Shown: positions 1 to 6,052, numbered from the stretch's first letter. The stretch is DNA of 7,608 nucleotides from Sulfurimonadaceae bacterium (GCA_030610325.1 JAUWRZ010000092.1:1-7608); one strand, 5' to 3'. Notes: generated by a model not told the origin, from the letters alone. Numbers and translations: made by a program.

Positions 1-2
1 AC

Positions 3-947
3 ATCGATGATGAGGCTCTTCACGAGATGCTCGAGAGAAAAGGACGTGTTATCGGTCTAAGTGGTTTTCAAAATAAGTTCAGTGTAGACTTGAATGATGT
101 GTCTTTGAAGATAACGAGATCTGAAGACTCAGACTATTTTATGAAGCCCTATAATAAGAGCTATGCTAAATATGATTTCAGAAGAGCAAAGACAGGTCTG
201 TACGCACCTTACTTGGCACTCAATGAGCATCTTTTCATGACGATGGCAAGAGATCTTGGATTTGATGTACCATGGAGTGCGATCATCAAGCAAGGAATAG
301 ATTTCCACTATGTGATCAAACGATTCGATAGACTTGAACAGTCATCTATAGAGCATTATGATCTGGGAGCACTTCTAGGTCTTCACTCTTCTGAAAAATA
401 CACGCCGACTTACGAGAAGGTCTTCAGTGTCTTAAGAGAGAAGCTTGATAAAACTGAATTGCTTAAGGCTTTTAGGTTCCTTGTGTTTTCTGCTGTGATC
501 GGACATGGAGACCTCCATGCTAAAAACATCTCTATCATCAGGTCAAGTAACAGCAAAGATGCGGAGATCACCTATTATCTATCACCCCTGTATGATGTAT
601 CGACTACAGGTATCTACAAAGACCTAAAAGACAAAGATGTAGGATTGAAGTTTGATGGTAAGACAAAGAAGATAAGACTGGAACAGTTCGTCGTCTTTGG
701 GAAAGCGTTAGGCTTTGATGAAGAGGTCTTGATGGTCGAGATCCATCTGGTAGTCGATCATTTTGTGGATCACTTCGATGATTATATCGCGGCGTTACCC
801 GAAAGTGTGCAGTTGCTGCCGTTTGCGATCAATAGGTACTCCAGAAAGACATTGAAAGAGATATTTGAAAGATATCATCATGAGCGTGTAAAGTACATAG
901 ATTCTCATATCAAAAAGGTCATCGTCTTGCCAAAAGATATTTTATAG
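3..947 (+). CDS. HipA-family serine/threonine kinase toxin, 5'-truncated by the window edge
   Basis: HipA kinases are the toxins of HipBA type II modules; they phosphorylate an intracellular target (glutamyl-tRNA synthetase for E. coli HipA) and are neutralised by HipB. Numbering from the first in-frame ATG (base 27), kinase motifs appear in family order: LSGFQNKF (11-18, the phosphate loop, compare LPGAQPK), a lysine in YFMKPYN (about 40), the DRLE stretch near 101, the catalytic loop HGDLHAKN (160-167, with D162 and N167), and the metal-binding LSPLYDV (D190), then DVGLKFDG. The frame is open from base 3, and ATG 27 lies just before the phosphate loop, so the N-terminal subdomain and true start are probably outside the window. 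A split HipS/HipT arrangement is the alternative, but no ribosome site precedes ATG 27. Any HipB partner is off the left edge. The family call is firm; the cellular target is unknown. Confidence 0.9.
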   Translation: MDDEALHEMLERKGRVIGLSGFQNKFSVDLNDVSLKITRSEDSDYFMKPYNKSYAKYDFRRAKTGLYAPYLALNEHLFMTMARDLGFDVPWSAIIKQGIDFHYVIKRFDRLEQSSIEHYDLGALLGLHSSEKYTPTYEKVFSVLREKLDKTELLKAFRFLVFSAVIGHGDLHAKNISIIRSSNSKDAEITYYLSPLYDVSTTGIYKDLKDKDVGLKFDGKTKKIRLEQFVVFGKALGFDEEVLMVEIHLVVDHFVDHFDDYIAALPESVQLLPFAINRYSRKTLKEIFERYHHERVKYIDSHIKKVIVLPKDIL

Positions 948-1062
948 ATGCTGATATACATTATCATCACCGGTGAGTCGCCTATATGACTCCACATCCA
1001 ACAGTAGATCTTCACGTGGAGACCAGGTCAGGCTCTTCTGATCGTACTAAGTGCAGATGCAA

Positions 1063-1090
1063 TTGTTTTGAAATTCTTTCGTTATATAAT
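1063..1090 (+). promoter_or_regulatory. Candidate sigma-70 promoter of the small membrane-protein gene
   Basis: TTGTTT (1063-1068) and a perfect TATAAT (1085-1090) are separated by 16 bases. Transcription would begin near 1097, leaving a leader of about 45 bases before the ATG at 1142. The -10 box is excellent and the -35 box moderate. It gives the downstream gene its own promoter, independent of the HipA gene. Confidence 0.55.
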
Positions 1091-1141
1091 GATTATAGAT
1101 TGAGAGGGTCTCACTGGCATGTACTATAAGAGGAGAAACAC

Positions 1142-1561
1142 ATGAGTGATAAGGTGTTATACGGGATAGTTATGGTTTCGATTCTTGTGTTTAGCTTTGC
1201 TAAGATGTACTACGATGACCCGGAAACCTTTAAGATGATGTACAGCTCGGATATCACTGCTTCAAAAGGGACACGTGATGGAGCTAGGATGGCGACCGAA
1301 GCTGCTCGGCTTCTTTATTTGGAGGATTGGTTGGACTCTGAGGATAAGGATGATCTTTTAAAAAGTATCACCTATCTTGAAAACTTAAAGAACAGTCCAG
1401 ATGTTACGAACTCCAGTTTAAAGAAGGTGGTCAAAGCATTGAATGAAAAGTGTAAAGGACTCGCAGAACGTAGACCGAACCCGGTGATAAATAAGACGCA
1501 AAAGAGCACACCATCCATCAGAGAATCTCCACCTTTGAAAGAGATAATAGGTGACCTATAG
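1142..1561 (+). CDS. Small membrane-anchored protein of unknown function
   Basis: A 139-residue protein I do not recognise. Residues about 5-24 (VLYGIVMVSILVFSFAKMYY) form one hydrophobic segment, best read as an uncleaved N-terminal anchor because no signal-peptidase site is obvious. The rest is hydrophilic: a charged, predicted helical middle (about 40-110, rich in D, E, K and L) and a proline- and serine-rich tail ending in PPLKEIIGDL. The start is supported by AAGAGGAG (1128-1135) six bases before the ATG, and by the promoter at 1063-1090. It stands alone between the HipA gene and the minus-strand antitoxin, so context gives no function. The strong ribosome site and clean reading frame make it a credible gene. 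The soluble part should lie in the cytoplasm or periplasm depending on topology, which I cannot decide. Confidence 0.7.
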   Translation: MSDKVLYGIVMVSILVFSFAKMYYDDPETFKMMYSSDITASKGTRDGARMATEAARLLYLEDWLDSEDKDDLLKSITYLENLKNSPDVTNSSLKKVVKALNEKCKGLAERRPNPVINKTQKSTPSIRESPPLKEIIGDL

Positions 1562-1593
1562 AAGAGTCTGTTCTTCTGATTGATATGTCAAAC

Positions 1594-1630
1594 GAGTATG
1601 ACAAAGTATGGTAACACTGTTGTCATACTC
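1594..1630. repeat. Perfect 11-bp inverted repeat (stem-loop)
   Basis: GAGTATGACAA (1594-1604) is exactly complementary to TTGTCATACTC (1620-1630), with a 15-base loop. It lies between the 3' ends of two convergent genes, the small membrane-protein gene (ends 1561) and the toxin relic (ends 1801). No run of T follows on either strand, so it is not a textbook terminator, but it could stop or protect transcripts in both directions, or be an operator. Apart from this hairpin and a short TAGCG/CGCTA pair near 1745-1772, I see nothing in 1562-1800. Confidence 0.5.
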
Positions 1631-1800
1631 CCTTACTTGCTGCGTTGCCTACAGCGGCGTAGAAAAGAGGATCATCCAGTGGACATTATTAAAGTCAAAA
1701 CCAATATCGGCGTCAACAGACCGCTATGGGCATCGTTAAATCCTTAGCGTGCTATTTCCCCCATTTTCGCTAGTGTGATCCTAACTTTAATTCAATGCCG

Positions 1801-1920
1801 CTATCGACTAAGCGACGCAAAGCCTCTTCTGGGCCCGACAGCTATCAGTTCGACTACCTGTATCTCGTCGACCTCAAGACCATGAAAGACTTCCGGGTAA
1901 TAACGGACCTTAAACGGCAC
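1801..1920 (-). pseudogene. Relic of a RelE/ParE-type toxin gene (N- and C-terminal pieces, middle missing)
   Basis: A 39-codon minus-strand frame opens with GTG at 1920, overlapping the antitoxin stop by 11 bases, the usual toxin position, and ends with TAG at 1803-1801. It begins VPFKVRYYPEV, like the first beta strand of RelE/ParE toxins, and passes straight to DEIQVVELIAVGPRR, like their last two strands, where a basic GxR motif is common. A normal toxin has about 85-100 residues, so about 50 from the centre appear to be absent, consistent with an internal deletion. A second reading shifts frame after the AVG and continues with an open stretch to a stop at 1770, so a frameshift may also be present. 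The assignment rests on short motifs and position, so it is tentative. In this state it is unlikely to be toxic. Confidence 0.45.
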
Positions 1921-2140
1921 GCTTCATCTTCGCTTTTCTTTTAGCGGCATAATCATCATAGTCCAGAAGTCCACGATCATCATCGGCTACACGTTCATGG
2001 ACCATCTGAGCAATACTGAGGTCTTCTACCAGGTCAGCAAGTTGTTTGATCTGTTCGTACTCTGTGATGCTGATCACCACAGCCCCCGGCCTGTTGTTCT
2101 TTACGACCGCGAGCTCTTCAGTAGTGTATGATACTTTCAT
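1910..2140 (-). CDS. Phd/YefM-like antitoxin, apparently shortened
   Basis: Antitoxins of this family bind and cover a RelE- or ParE-type toxin through a flexible C-terminal half and repress their own promoter through an N-terminal fold. In this 76-residue protein, ELAVVKNNRPGAVVISITEYEQI (about 9-31) matches the family's second and third strands plus turn (compare PVIITKNGRPVAVLLSYEEYERL), followed by the amphipathic toxin-binding helices and a very basic tail, AKRKAKMKRAV. The first strand, MKVSYTT, leads directly into that block; the roughly 15-20 residue helix normally between them is missing, suggesting an in-frame deletion. AAGGA lies five bases before the ATG, and a TATAAT with a palindrome lies just upstream. 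The downstream toxin is broken, so this antitoxin is probably an orphan. Family confidence is good; whether it still folds and represses is uncertain. Confidence 0.7.
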   Translation of the reverse strand: MKVSYTTEELAVVKNNRPGAVVISITEYEQIKQLADLVEDLSIAQMVHERVADDDRGLLDYDDYAAKRKAKMKRAV

Positions 2141-2156
2141 GAATATCCTTATTGTG

Positions 2157-2162
2157 ATTATA
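2157..2162 (-). promoter_or_regulatory. -10 box of the antitoxin promoter
   Basis: On the minus strand a perfect TATAAT lies 16 bases before the antitoxin ATG. Initiation would fall near 2150, beside the AAGGA ribosome site, giving a very short leader. The -35 position (CACACG, spacer 17) is poor, as is common for Campylobacterota promoters. Confidence 0.5.
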
Positions 2163-2164
2163 TA

Positions 2165-2184
2165 ACACGTATGATATTACGTGT
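2165..2184. promoter_or_regulatory. Palindromic operator inside the antitoxin promoter
   Basis: ACACGTA-TGATAT-TACGTGT is a perfect 7-bp inverted repeat with a 6-base centre. It fills the spacer immediately upstream of the TATAAT at 2157-2162, so a bound repressor would block RNA polymerase. Phd/YefM antitoxins repress their own operons at such palindromes, which makes autoregulation the obvious reading; binding itself is inferred. Confidence 0.6.
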
Positions 2185-2335
2185 GCATAAATAAAAGAGT
2201 GTAACATGTTTGGATGTTGGTAAATCACCCTTGCTGGGGAAGAGTTTCAAAAGGCTGTCGTATATTTTATCTTGATGAAAAGGGTCAGTCACATGAAGCA
2301 TGACACATCATAAAAAATATAACAATAGTAATTTA

Positions 2336-2485
2336 ATATACACCCCGCTACCTCCATACTTCCACCAACCTCAAGATGGCGATCTATCCGCACTAAAAGA
2401 TAATCTTCCTCTATTTCCTCTCCCTCCACTCACCCCTCTGGTCGGGGAGGGCATCTAGTGGGGTGAAGGTCGTGCGGGGGTATAT
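2336..2485. repeat. REP/MITE-like palindromic element with inverted ends
   Basis: The ends ATATACACCCCGC (2336-2348) and GCGGGGGTATAT (2474-2485) are inverted copies of each other, apart from one extra base and one substitution. Between them lies a pyrimidine-rich tract (2405-2440) and a second hairpin: CCACT (2426-2430) with AGTGG (2457-2461), enclosing CCCC (2433-2436) with GGGG (2444-2447). Both sides are flanked by TTAATATA-type sequence. Its composition, GC-rich and strand-biased, differs sharply from the AT-rich DNA around it. Size and architecture resemble dispersed bacterial intergenic repeats, but copy number cannot be seen from one window. Confidence 0.5.
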
Positions 2486-2551
2486 GAGTAGGTTAATATA
2501 TAAATTACATCTGTTATAAATATGTATATTAATGAGGTCTTGAAAGCTCTT

Positions 2552-2579
2552 TTGACGTGCTTTTTTGGTATTCTATATA
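2552..2579 (+). promoter_or_regulatory. Candidate promoter of the nuclease operon
   Basis: TTGACG (2552-2557) is followed 16 bases later by TATATA (2574-2579). Initiation would be near 2586, leaving only about 12 bases before the ATG at 2598 and placing the ribosome site at the very 5' end of the message. A TATAAA at 2515-2520 is an alternative -10 with a longer leader. Confidence 0.4.
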
Positions 2580-2597
2580 TATGTAGAGGAGGGTGTC

Positions 2598-3371
2598 ATG
2601 ACGATAGAAGAGCGGTTCGAGGAGACAAAGGGAAGTATCGCCAAATTGCTCGCAGAGCTGAGCCCGTATGACTTCACCAACACCAAAGCGGAGGGGTATG
2701 ATGCGAAGCTCTACCTCATCGATGAGGCTATCGACAAGGAGCTGATCTATCTGCGCTCACGGCTTGAGGCGTATCACAGCTCGTCCAAAGAGGCGAAGAC
2801 GTATGGCTTCGATAAGTTGGTCAAACACTTCAACCCTGCGATGCCGGTCTCTCGCTTTGGGGTCTATGCCCAGCGTAAGTGGGAGCAAGTGAGTGATCCC
2901 GAGAAGGTACGCAAACGGCTTGATGCGCGTTTTGCGATCTATAAGAACGTCGAGAAGAAGAGGCTTGAGGAGCGTATCGCCAAAGGCAGCTACAGTGAGC
3001 AGGAGACGGATAGTATACGCCGTGAGCTTGATGCGAGCATCACTGAGGCAGCCAAGCGCTTAGAGGAGGTGCGCGACGGCTTTGACTCGCTAGATGTGCG
3101 TATCTCTGCCAGGGGTGACAGGTATGGGACGATCAGTTTCCGTAACCCTGAGCAGAAACAGTTCACCCGTCATATCTCCAAAGAGATGCCCAATGCTCTT
3201 TACTATGTCGCCTCCAAGGAGAGGCCGGACAATGAACTTGCACGCTATCTCAGCGATGCTCAAAACGTCTTTGGCGATGTCTACAGCGCACCGCTTACTC
3301 CTGAACGAGTCGAGCGTCGCCTCAAGGCAGCGCTGAAGGAGAAGCAAAAAAAGAGTAAGGTCAAAGGGTGA
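2598..3371 (+). CDS. Uncharacterised charged helical protein, first gene of the nuclease operon
   Basis: A 257-residue protein I do not recognise. It has no signal peptide or membrane segment, so it should be cytoplasmic. The N-terminal half is helical and acidic; about residues 105-165 are densely charged (KRLDARF, EKKRLEERI, ETDSIRRELDASITEAAKRLEEVRDG) and likely form a coiled coil. A beta-rich stretch follows (LDVRISARGDRYGTISFRNP), and the end is strongly basic (KAALKEKQKKSKVKG), which could contact nucleic acid. The ATG at 2598 is chosen because AGAGGAGGG (2585-2593) lies just before it; an in-frame TTG at 2565 lacks a ribosome site. Its stop codon overlaps the GTG of the nuclease gene in a GTGA, so the two are translationally coupled. 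Base composition is richer in G and C than the HipA and antitoxin region. Function is unknown; association with the nuclease is inferred from coupling. Confidence 0.8.
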   Translation: MTIEERFEETKGSIAKLLAELSPYDFTNTKAEGYDAKLYLIDEAIDKELIYLRSRLEAYHSSSKEAKTYGFDKLVKHFNPAMPVSRFGVYAQRKWEQVSDPEKVRKRLDARFAIYKNVEKKRLEERIAKGSYSEQETDSIRRELDASITEAAKRLEEVRDGFDSLDVRISARGDRYGTISFRNPEQKQFTRHISKEMPNALYYVASKERPDNELARYLSDAQNVFGDVYSAPLTPERVERRLKAALKEKQKKSKVKG

Positions 3372-4105
3372 GAGCGTTCGTCCTTCTTGCGCTTACCGCT
3401 TCTTTGCTTGCCGGAGCGTCGTGTGAGACGCACCTGGCGATGGGTATCCCCTCCAAGACTGACCAGCTGCTCTGTCGAGATGCTTTTGTCAATGGCTATG
3501 ACTATACGACCAAGAACCCTGCCTGGTCAGTAGCTTATGTGACCAGAACCTCGCTCAAGGGATATAATCCCCGGGACAGACGTCGTTACCAGGAGGACAA
3601 AGAGGTCCCAATGCGCTATATCGGATGGTCCTCTGCCTATCGTGGCAGCGGATATGATCATGGTCATCTCACCTCCAACAGTGTCGCCGACTACTCCATC
3701 AAAGCGCAGCAGGAGTCTTTTTTGACCTCCAATCTGGCTCCCCAGGACCCAAAGCTCAACCGCTATGGATGGAAGGCCCTGGAGAAGCGGATGCGTGAGG
3801 CGATCAAGCGCTCCGGTGAGGGCTATATCGTCACAGGGCTTATCTATGCTTATGGGCCACACGAAGATGCGGTGAAGCTGAAGTATTCGATAATGGTGCC
3901 GACACACTGGTATAAGGTGCTCTACCTACCAAGAAGCAAGAAGGTCTATGGCTACCTGATGCCCAACAGTGCCGTGAAGACGAGTGAGATACAGCGTTAC
4001 GCAGTCACTGTCGATATGATCGAGGAGCAAGCCGGTGTAGACCTCTTCTCTGCGCTACCTGATGCACTGGAGAGCCGTATCGAGAAGCGAAAGGAGCGCC
4101 TGTGA
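3368..4105 (+). CDS. Exported DNA/RNA non-specific endonuclease (NucA/Serratia nuclease family)
   Basis: This family cleaves single- and double-stranded DNA and RNA with a beta-beta-alpha metal fold and one Mg2+. The 245-residue product has an N-terminal signal (residues 1-18, FVLLALTASLLAGASC); C19 follows a poor lipobox (GAS-C), so a lipoprotein is possible but a cleaved periplasmic or secreted enzyme is as likely. C19 and C36 could form a disulphide. The family pattern follows: PAWSVAYVTRTSL (51-63); the catalytic motif YDHGHLTSNS (96-105), with H100 as general base; and SNLAPQDPKLNRYGWKALE (121-139), where N131 should bind the metal and W135 and E139 are conserved. The usual DRGH reads DHGH here, an uncommon arginine-to-histidine change. 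Start GTG 3368 overlaps the previous stop (GTGA), and the stop overlaps the next start (GTGA again). Likely roles are nucleic-acid scavenging, competence-related processing or attack on foreign DNA; the sequence does not decide. Confidence 0.88.
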   Translation: MRAFVLLALTASLLAGASCETHLAMGIPSKTDQLLCRDAFVNGYDYTTKNPAWSVAYVTRTSLKGYNPRDRRRYQEDKEVPMRYIGWSSAYRGSGYDHGHLTSNSVADYSIKAQQESFLTSNLAPQDPKLNRYGWKALEKRMREAIKRSGEGYIVTGLIYAYGPHEDAVKLKYSIMVPTHWYKVLYLPRSKKVYGYLMPNSAVKTSEIQRYAVTVDMIEEQAGVDLFSALPDALESRIEKRKERL

Positions 4106-4530
4106 GTGTCGAGACCTTTCGTGTGGCCAGACGGGAGTTCACTGCGAAGAACGCGCTCAACTTCGGTGCGGTGATCGAGCGTGATGGGAAGTCGGTCAAA
4201 GAGGTGATATTCGTCGAGCTGACAGAGTATGGCCGGAAGGGAATAACCCTGCGTTTCGATGCGCTGGACCTGCGTGCGCTTGGTTACGCGATCAAAGCAC
4301 TCTACAAGACGGGCAAGAGCGGCTTCACCAAAGGAGCAAGGGCAGACGGGTCTCAGAAGCGGCTCTGGGTGACGAAAGGGGAGCAGGGCTACTTCATCAA
4401 TGCCAGAGAGGGCGAGAGGATGGTCGGTTTTCAGTTGGACGCATACCGGTGGATAGCGCTTGCGGATTCGGTGATGCTTCTCGCAGATGAGGTGGAGAAA
4501 GCGCTCTATCGTATCCAGGCAGCGGGCTAG
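4102..4530 (+). CDS. Small beta-rich protein, possible PC4/whirly-like nucleic-acid binder, last gene of the nuclease operon
   Basis: A 142-residue cytoplasmic protein without signal or membrane segments. Two similar units of beta strands followed by a helix can be seen: residues about 20-70 (VIFVELTEY, GRKGITLRF, then helix LDLRALGYAIKALYKTG) and about 88-138 (RLWVTKGEQGYFINA, MVGFQLDAYRWIAL, then helix ADSVMLLADEVEKALY). The GRKGITL core followed by a helix recalls PC4-type single-stranded-nucleic-acid-binding proteins, and the region between the units is basic. This fold is my inference from the pattern, not a recognised family. The GTG start at 4102 overlaps the nuclease stop in a GTGA, the second such junction in this operon, so its synthesis is tied to the nuclease. 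Because the nuclease is exported and this protein is not, it is unlikely to be an ordinary periplasmic inhibitor, although a cytoplasmic immunity or nucleic-acid-handling role remains possible. Confidence 0.75.
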   Translation: MSVETFRVARREFTAKNALNFGAVIERDGKSVKEVIFVELTEYGRKGITLRFDALDLRALGYAIKALYKTGKSGFTKGARADGSQKRLWVTKGEQGYFINAREGERMVGFQLDAYRWIALADSVMLLADEVEKALYRIQAAG

Positions 4531-4547
4531 CTCAGTACTGTGCTAGC
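4526..4547. repeat. 22-bp near-perfect palindrome overlapping the operon's last stop codon
   Basis: GCTAGC-T-CAGTACTG-T-GCTAGC is symmetric over 22 bases except for one mismatched pair (T4532/T4541). It contains three smaller perfect palindromes and covers the TAG at 4528-4530. In RNA it could fold back, although the centre must open to form a loop. Only a modest T run (TAATTTTTA, about 4564-4573) follows, so a terminator role is possible but weak. Confidence 0.5.
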
Positions 4548-4863
4548 ACTCAGCTCTTGATATCTAATTTTTAGCGGACTGTATTATTTCTGTGGTGTGA
4601 GCACATTGGTTTTAGGTAGACTTAAGCCGAATGGGACAAAAAAACTGTTTATGTAAAAGTACCCCATATCGATACGCAGTATATGTGTGTCTGATAGCAA
4701 ATATTCCAAGTTGGATAGAAGCAGAAGACTTTCGTCGACTTATGTAACCATTTTACACGCATATTGATATCTGATCATATTTTACTATTCACATATATTC
4801 ACATTATCACTCTAAAGACGATCTTGCTATTATCGAAATATGTTAGATTCAAGGAGTCATCCT
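4548..4863. other. Intergenic region before the EAL-HDOD gene
   Basis: About 315 AT-rich bases with no credible gene on either strand. A TGTAA-N5-TTACA inverted repeat at 4743-4757 could be a regulator site. A TATTAT near 4828-4834 is the nearest plausible -10 box for the downstream gene, without a good -35. AAGGAG at 4851-4856 is the ribosome site of that gene. Confidence 0.5.
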
Positions 4864-6048
4864 GTGACTAATGCACTATTCATCTCCAAGCAGCCTGTTT
4901 TAGATAAAGATGATGATATTCAGGAGTATATCTTCTACTATGCTCCTTACGAACAGATGCGACAAAGCAATCATACAAAGGCTTTCATCGAAGCCCTTTT
5001 TCAGACCGGTCTAAAAGACCTAGGAGAAGGAAGACACGCGTTCGTCAAAATAAACCGGGAGATGCTCTTAGACCCTTCAGTTTTCATCTTCCCAAGTGAA
5101 CAGCTGATCTTGGGTATTGATGATGCCGAACCTGTCGATGAGATCCTCATATGGCGCGTCAAGGAACTCAAAGGCCTAAATCTCAAGTTTGCCATCTTTC
5201 ACACTTCCGACAAAGACGATGTGATCACAGAGATCGAACCGTTACTGCCTTTGGTAGATTATTTTATCGTGGATGCATCTGCAATCGACCCAAAGTCCTT
5301 CAAACCAATTCTGCAAAGACTCCAGCAACACCCCCTTACATTTATCAGTGCTAATATCTCTGATGAGAAGAGACGCCAGGCGTTCAGCGATCTGGGATTC
5401 GGATTATTTTCCGGACACTATTTTCTTGAGACGGAGATAGATGATGAGAAAGAGATCGCAAAAGGGTATCAAGAGACACTAAGACTACTCAACATCCTTG
5501 AGAGCAGTGATTCGATCGATACGATCGCTACGGAGTTCGCGACATTCCCCCATATCACCCTACATCTGTTACGTTATCTCAACTCACCGATCTTCTCACT
5601 CAAGCAGACCATCAAATCTATCCGGCATGCTCTTTTACTGATCGGTCGAAAAGACCTACGCCGATGGCTATTACTGCTTGCGTTCAGCATGACCGATAAG
5701 GGAGACCCACTGAACAATTCCCTGCTCCACACTGCCAATGCACGTATGGCGATCATGCGCTTTCTTGTGGAAAGACTCAAACACACTAGCAAAGGACTGT
5801 CTGACGAGGCCCCCTTTGTCGCGGTACTTTCGATGCTACAACCGCTTATCGGTGTCTCCCATAAGAAACTCTTTGAGTCTATCAACGTGGATGAAGAGAT
5901 AAAAAGTGCCATCGTGGACTATGAAGGTACTTTGGGAAGACTGCTCGAACTCTGTATAGCGACTGAACAGTTGGACAAAGACCGAGTAGTATCACTTCTC
6001 GACGAGTTAGGTCTTGACCCTGAGGCTTTAGAGAAAGCACTGCTTTAA
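4864..6048 (+). CDS. EAL-HDOD (YuxH-like) signalling protein with degenerate EAL half
   Basis: Proteins of this group join an EAL-type domain to an HDOD domain and act as cytoplasmic regulators of motility, biofilm or cell-cycle signalling. The 394-residue product starts FISKQPVLDKDDDIQEY, matching the family opening (F.aRQPIfD....v..YELL), but the EAL/ELL position reads YIFYY, so phosphodiesterase activity on cyclic di-GMP is unlikely. YFIVDASAID (133-142) and GFGLFSGHYF (178-187) are later EAL landmarks without the catalytic acids. The HDOD domain fills about 200-390, with LLRYLNSP (235-242) and ALLLIGRKDLRRWLLLLAFS (256-275); the HD metal ligands are absent, as normal for HDOD. GTG 4864 is preferred over the in-frame ATG at 4840 because AAGGAG lies seven bases before it and the family homology begins there. 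A relic of a second copy begins four bases after its stop, suggesting an earlier tandem pair. Confidence 0.88.
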   Translation: MTNALFISKQPVLDKDDDIQEYIFYYAPYEQMRQSNHTKAFIEALFQTGLKDLGEGRHAFVKINREMLLDPSVFIFPSEQLILGIDDAEPVDEILIWRVKELKGLNLKFAIFHTSDKDDVITEIEPLLPLVDYFIVDASAIDPKSFKPILQRLQQHPLTFISANISDEKRRQAFSDLGFGLFSGHYFLETEIDDEKEIAKGYQETLRLLNILESSDSIDTIATEFATFPHITLHLLRYLNSPIFSLKQTIKSIRHALLLIGRKDLRRWLLLLAFSMTDKGDPLNNSLLHTANARMAIMRFLVERLKHTSKGLSDEAPFVAVLSMLQPLIGVSHKKLFESINVDEEIKSAIVDYEGTLGRLLELCIATEQLDKDRVVSLLDELGLDPEALEKALL

Positions 6049-6052
6049 AATC

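Larger units (their letters stand above)
2185..2597. other. Divergent intergenic region between the antitoxin and the nuclease operon
   Basis: About 410 bases with no convincing gene. The first 150 bases are AT-rich and carry only very short frames. The middle holds the palindromic repeat element at 2336-2485. The last 110 bases are AT-rich and contain the promoter and ribosome site of the downstream operon. A weak AAAGC/GCTTT hairpin (2543-2563) followed by T residues sits over the -35 region, but it is too short to call a terminator. Confidence 0.6.

Noticed and set aside
27..29. ATG at 27 as the true start of the HipA gene
   Set aside because: The frame stays open to the left edge, no ribosome site precedes this ATG, and a start here would remove the usual N-terminal subdomain.
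975..1021. Short hairpins GAGTC/GACTC and CTCCAC/GTGGAG after the HipA gene
   Set aside because: Stems of five and six pairs that compete for the same bases, without a T tract; expected by chance.
2565..2567. TTG at 2565 as start of the first nuclease-operon gene
   Set aside because: It has no ribosome site and overlaps the promoter; the ATG at 2598 has a strong AGAGGAGGG just before it.
3527..3907. 126-codon open frame on the minus strand
   Set aside because: It lies entirely antisense to the nuclease gene, shows no family motif and is explained by the codon bias of the real gene.
4524..4547. Similarity of GGCTAGCTCAG...GTGCTAGC to the synthetic J23100-type promoter series
   Set aside because: The middle differs and is shorter, no TTGACA precedes it, and the sequence overlaps native coding sequence; it reads as a natural palindrome, not an engineered part.
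4840..4842. ATG at 4840 as start of the EAL-HDOD gene
   Set aside because: Family homology begins after residue 9, and AAGGAG at 4851-4856 is correctly spaced for the GTG at 4864.
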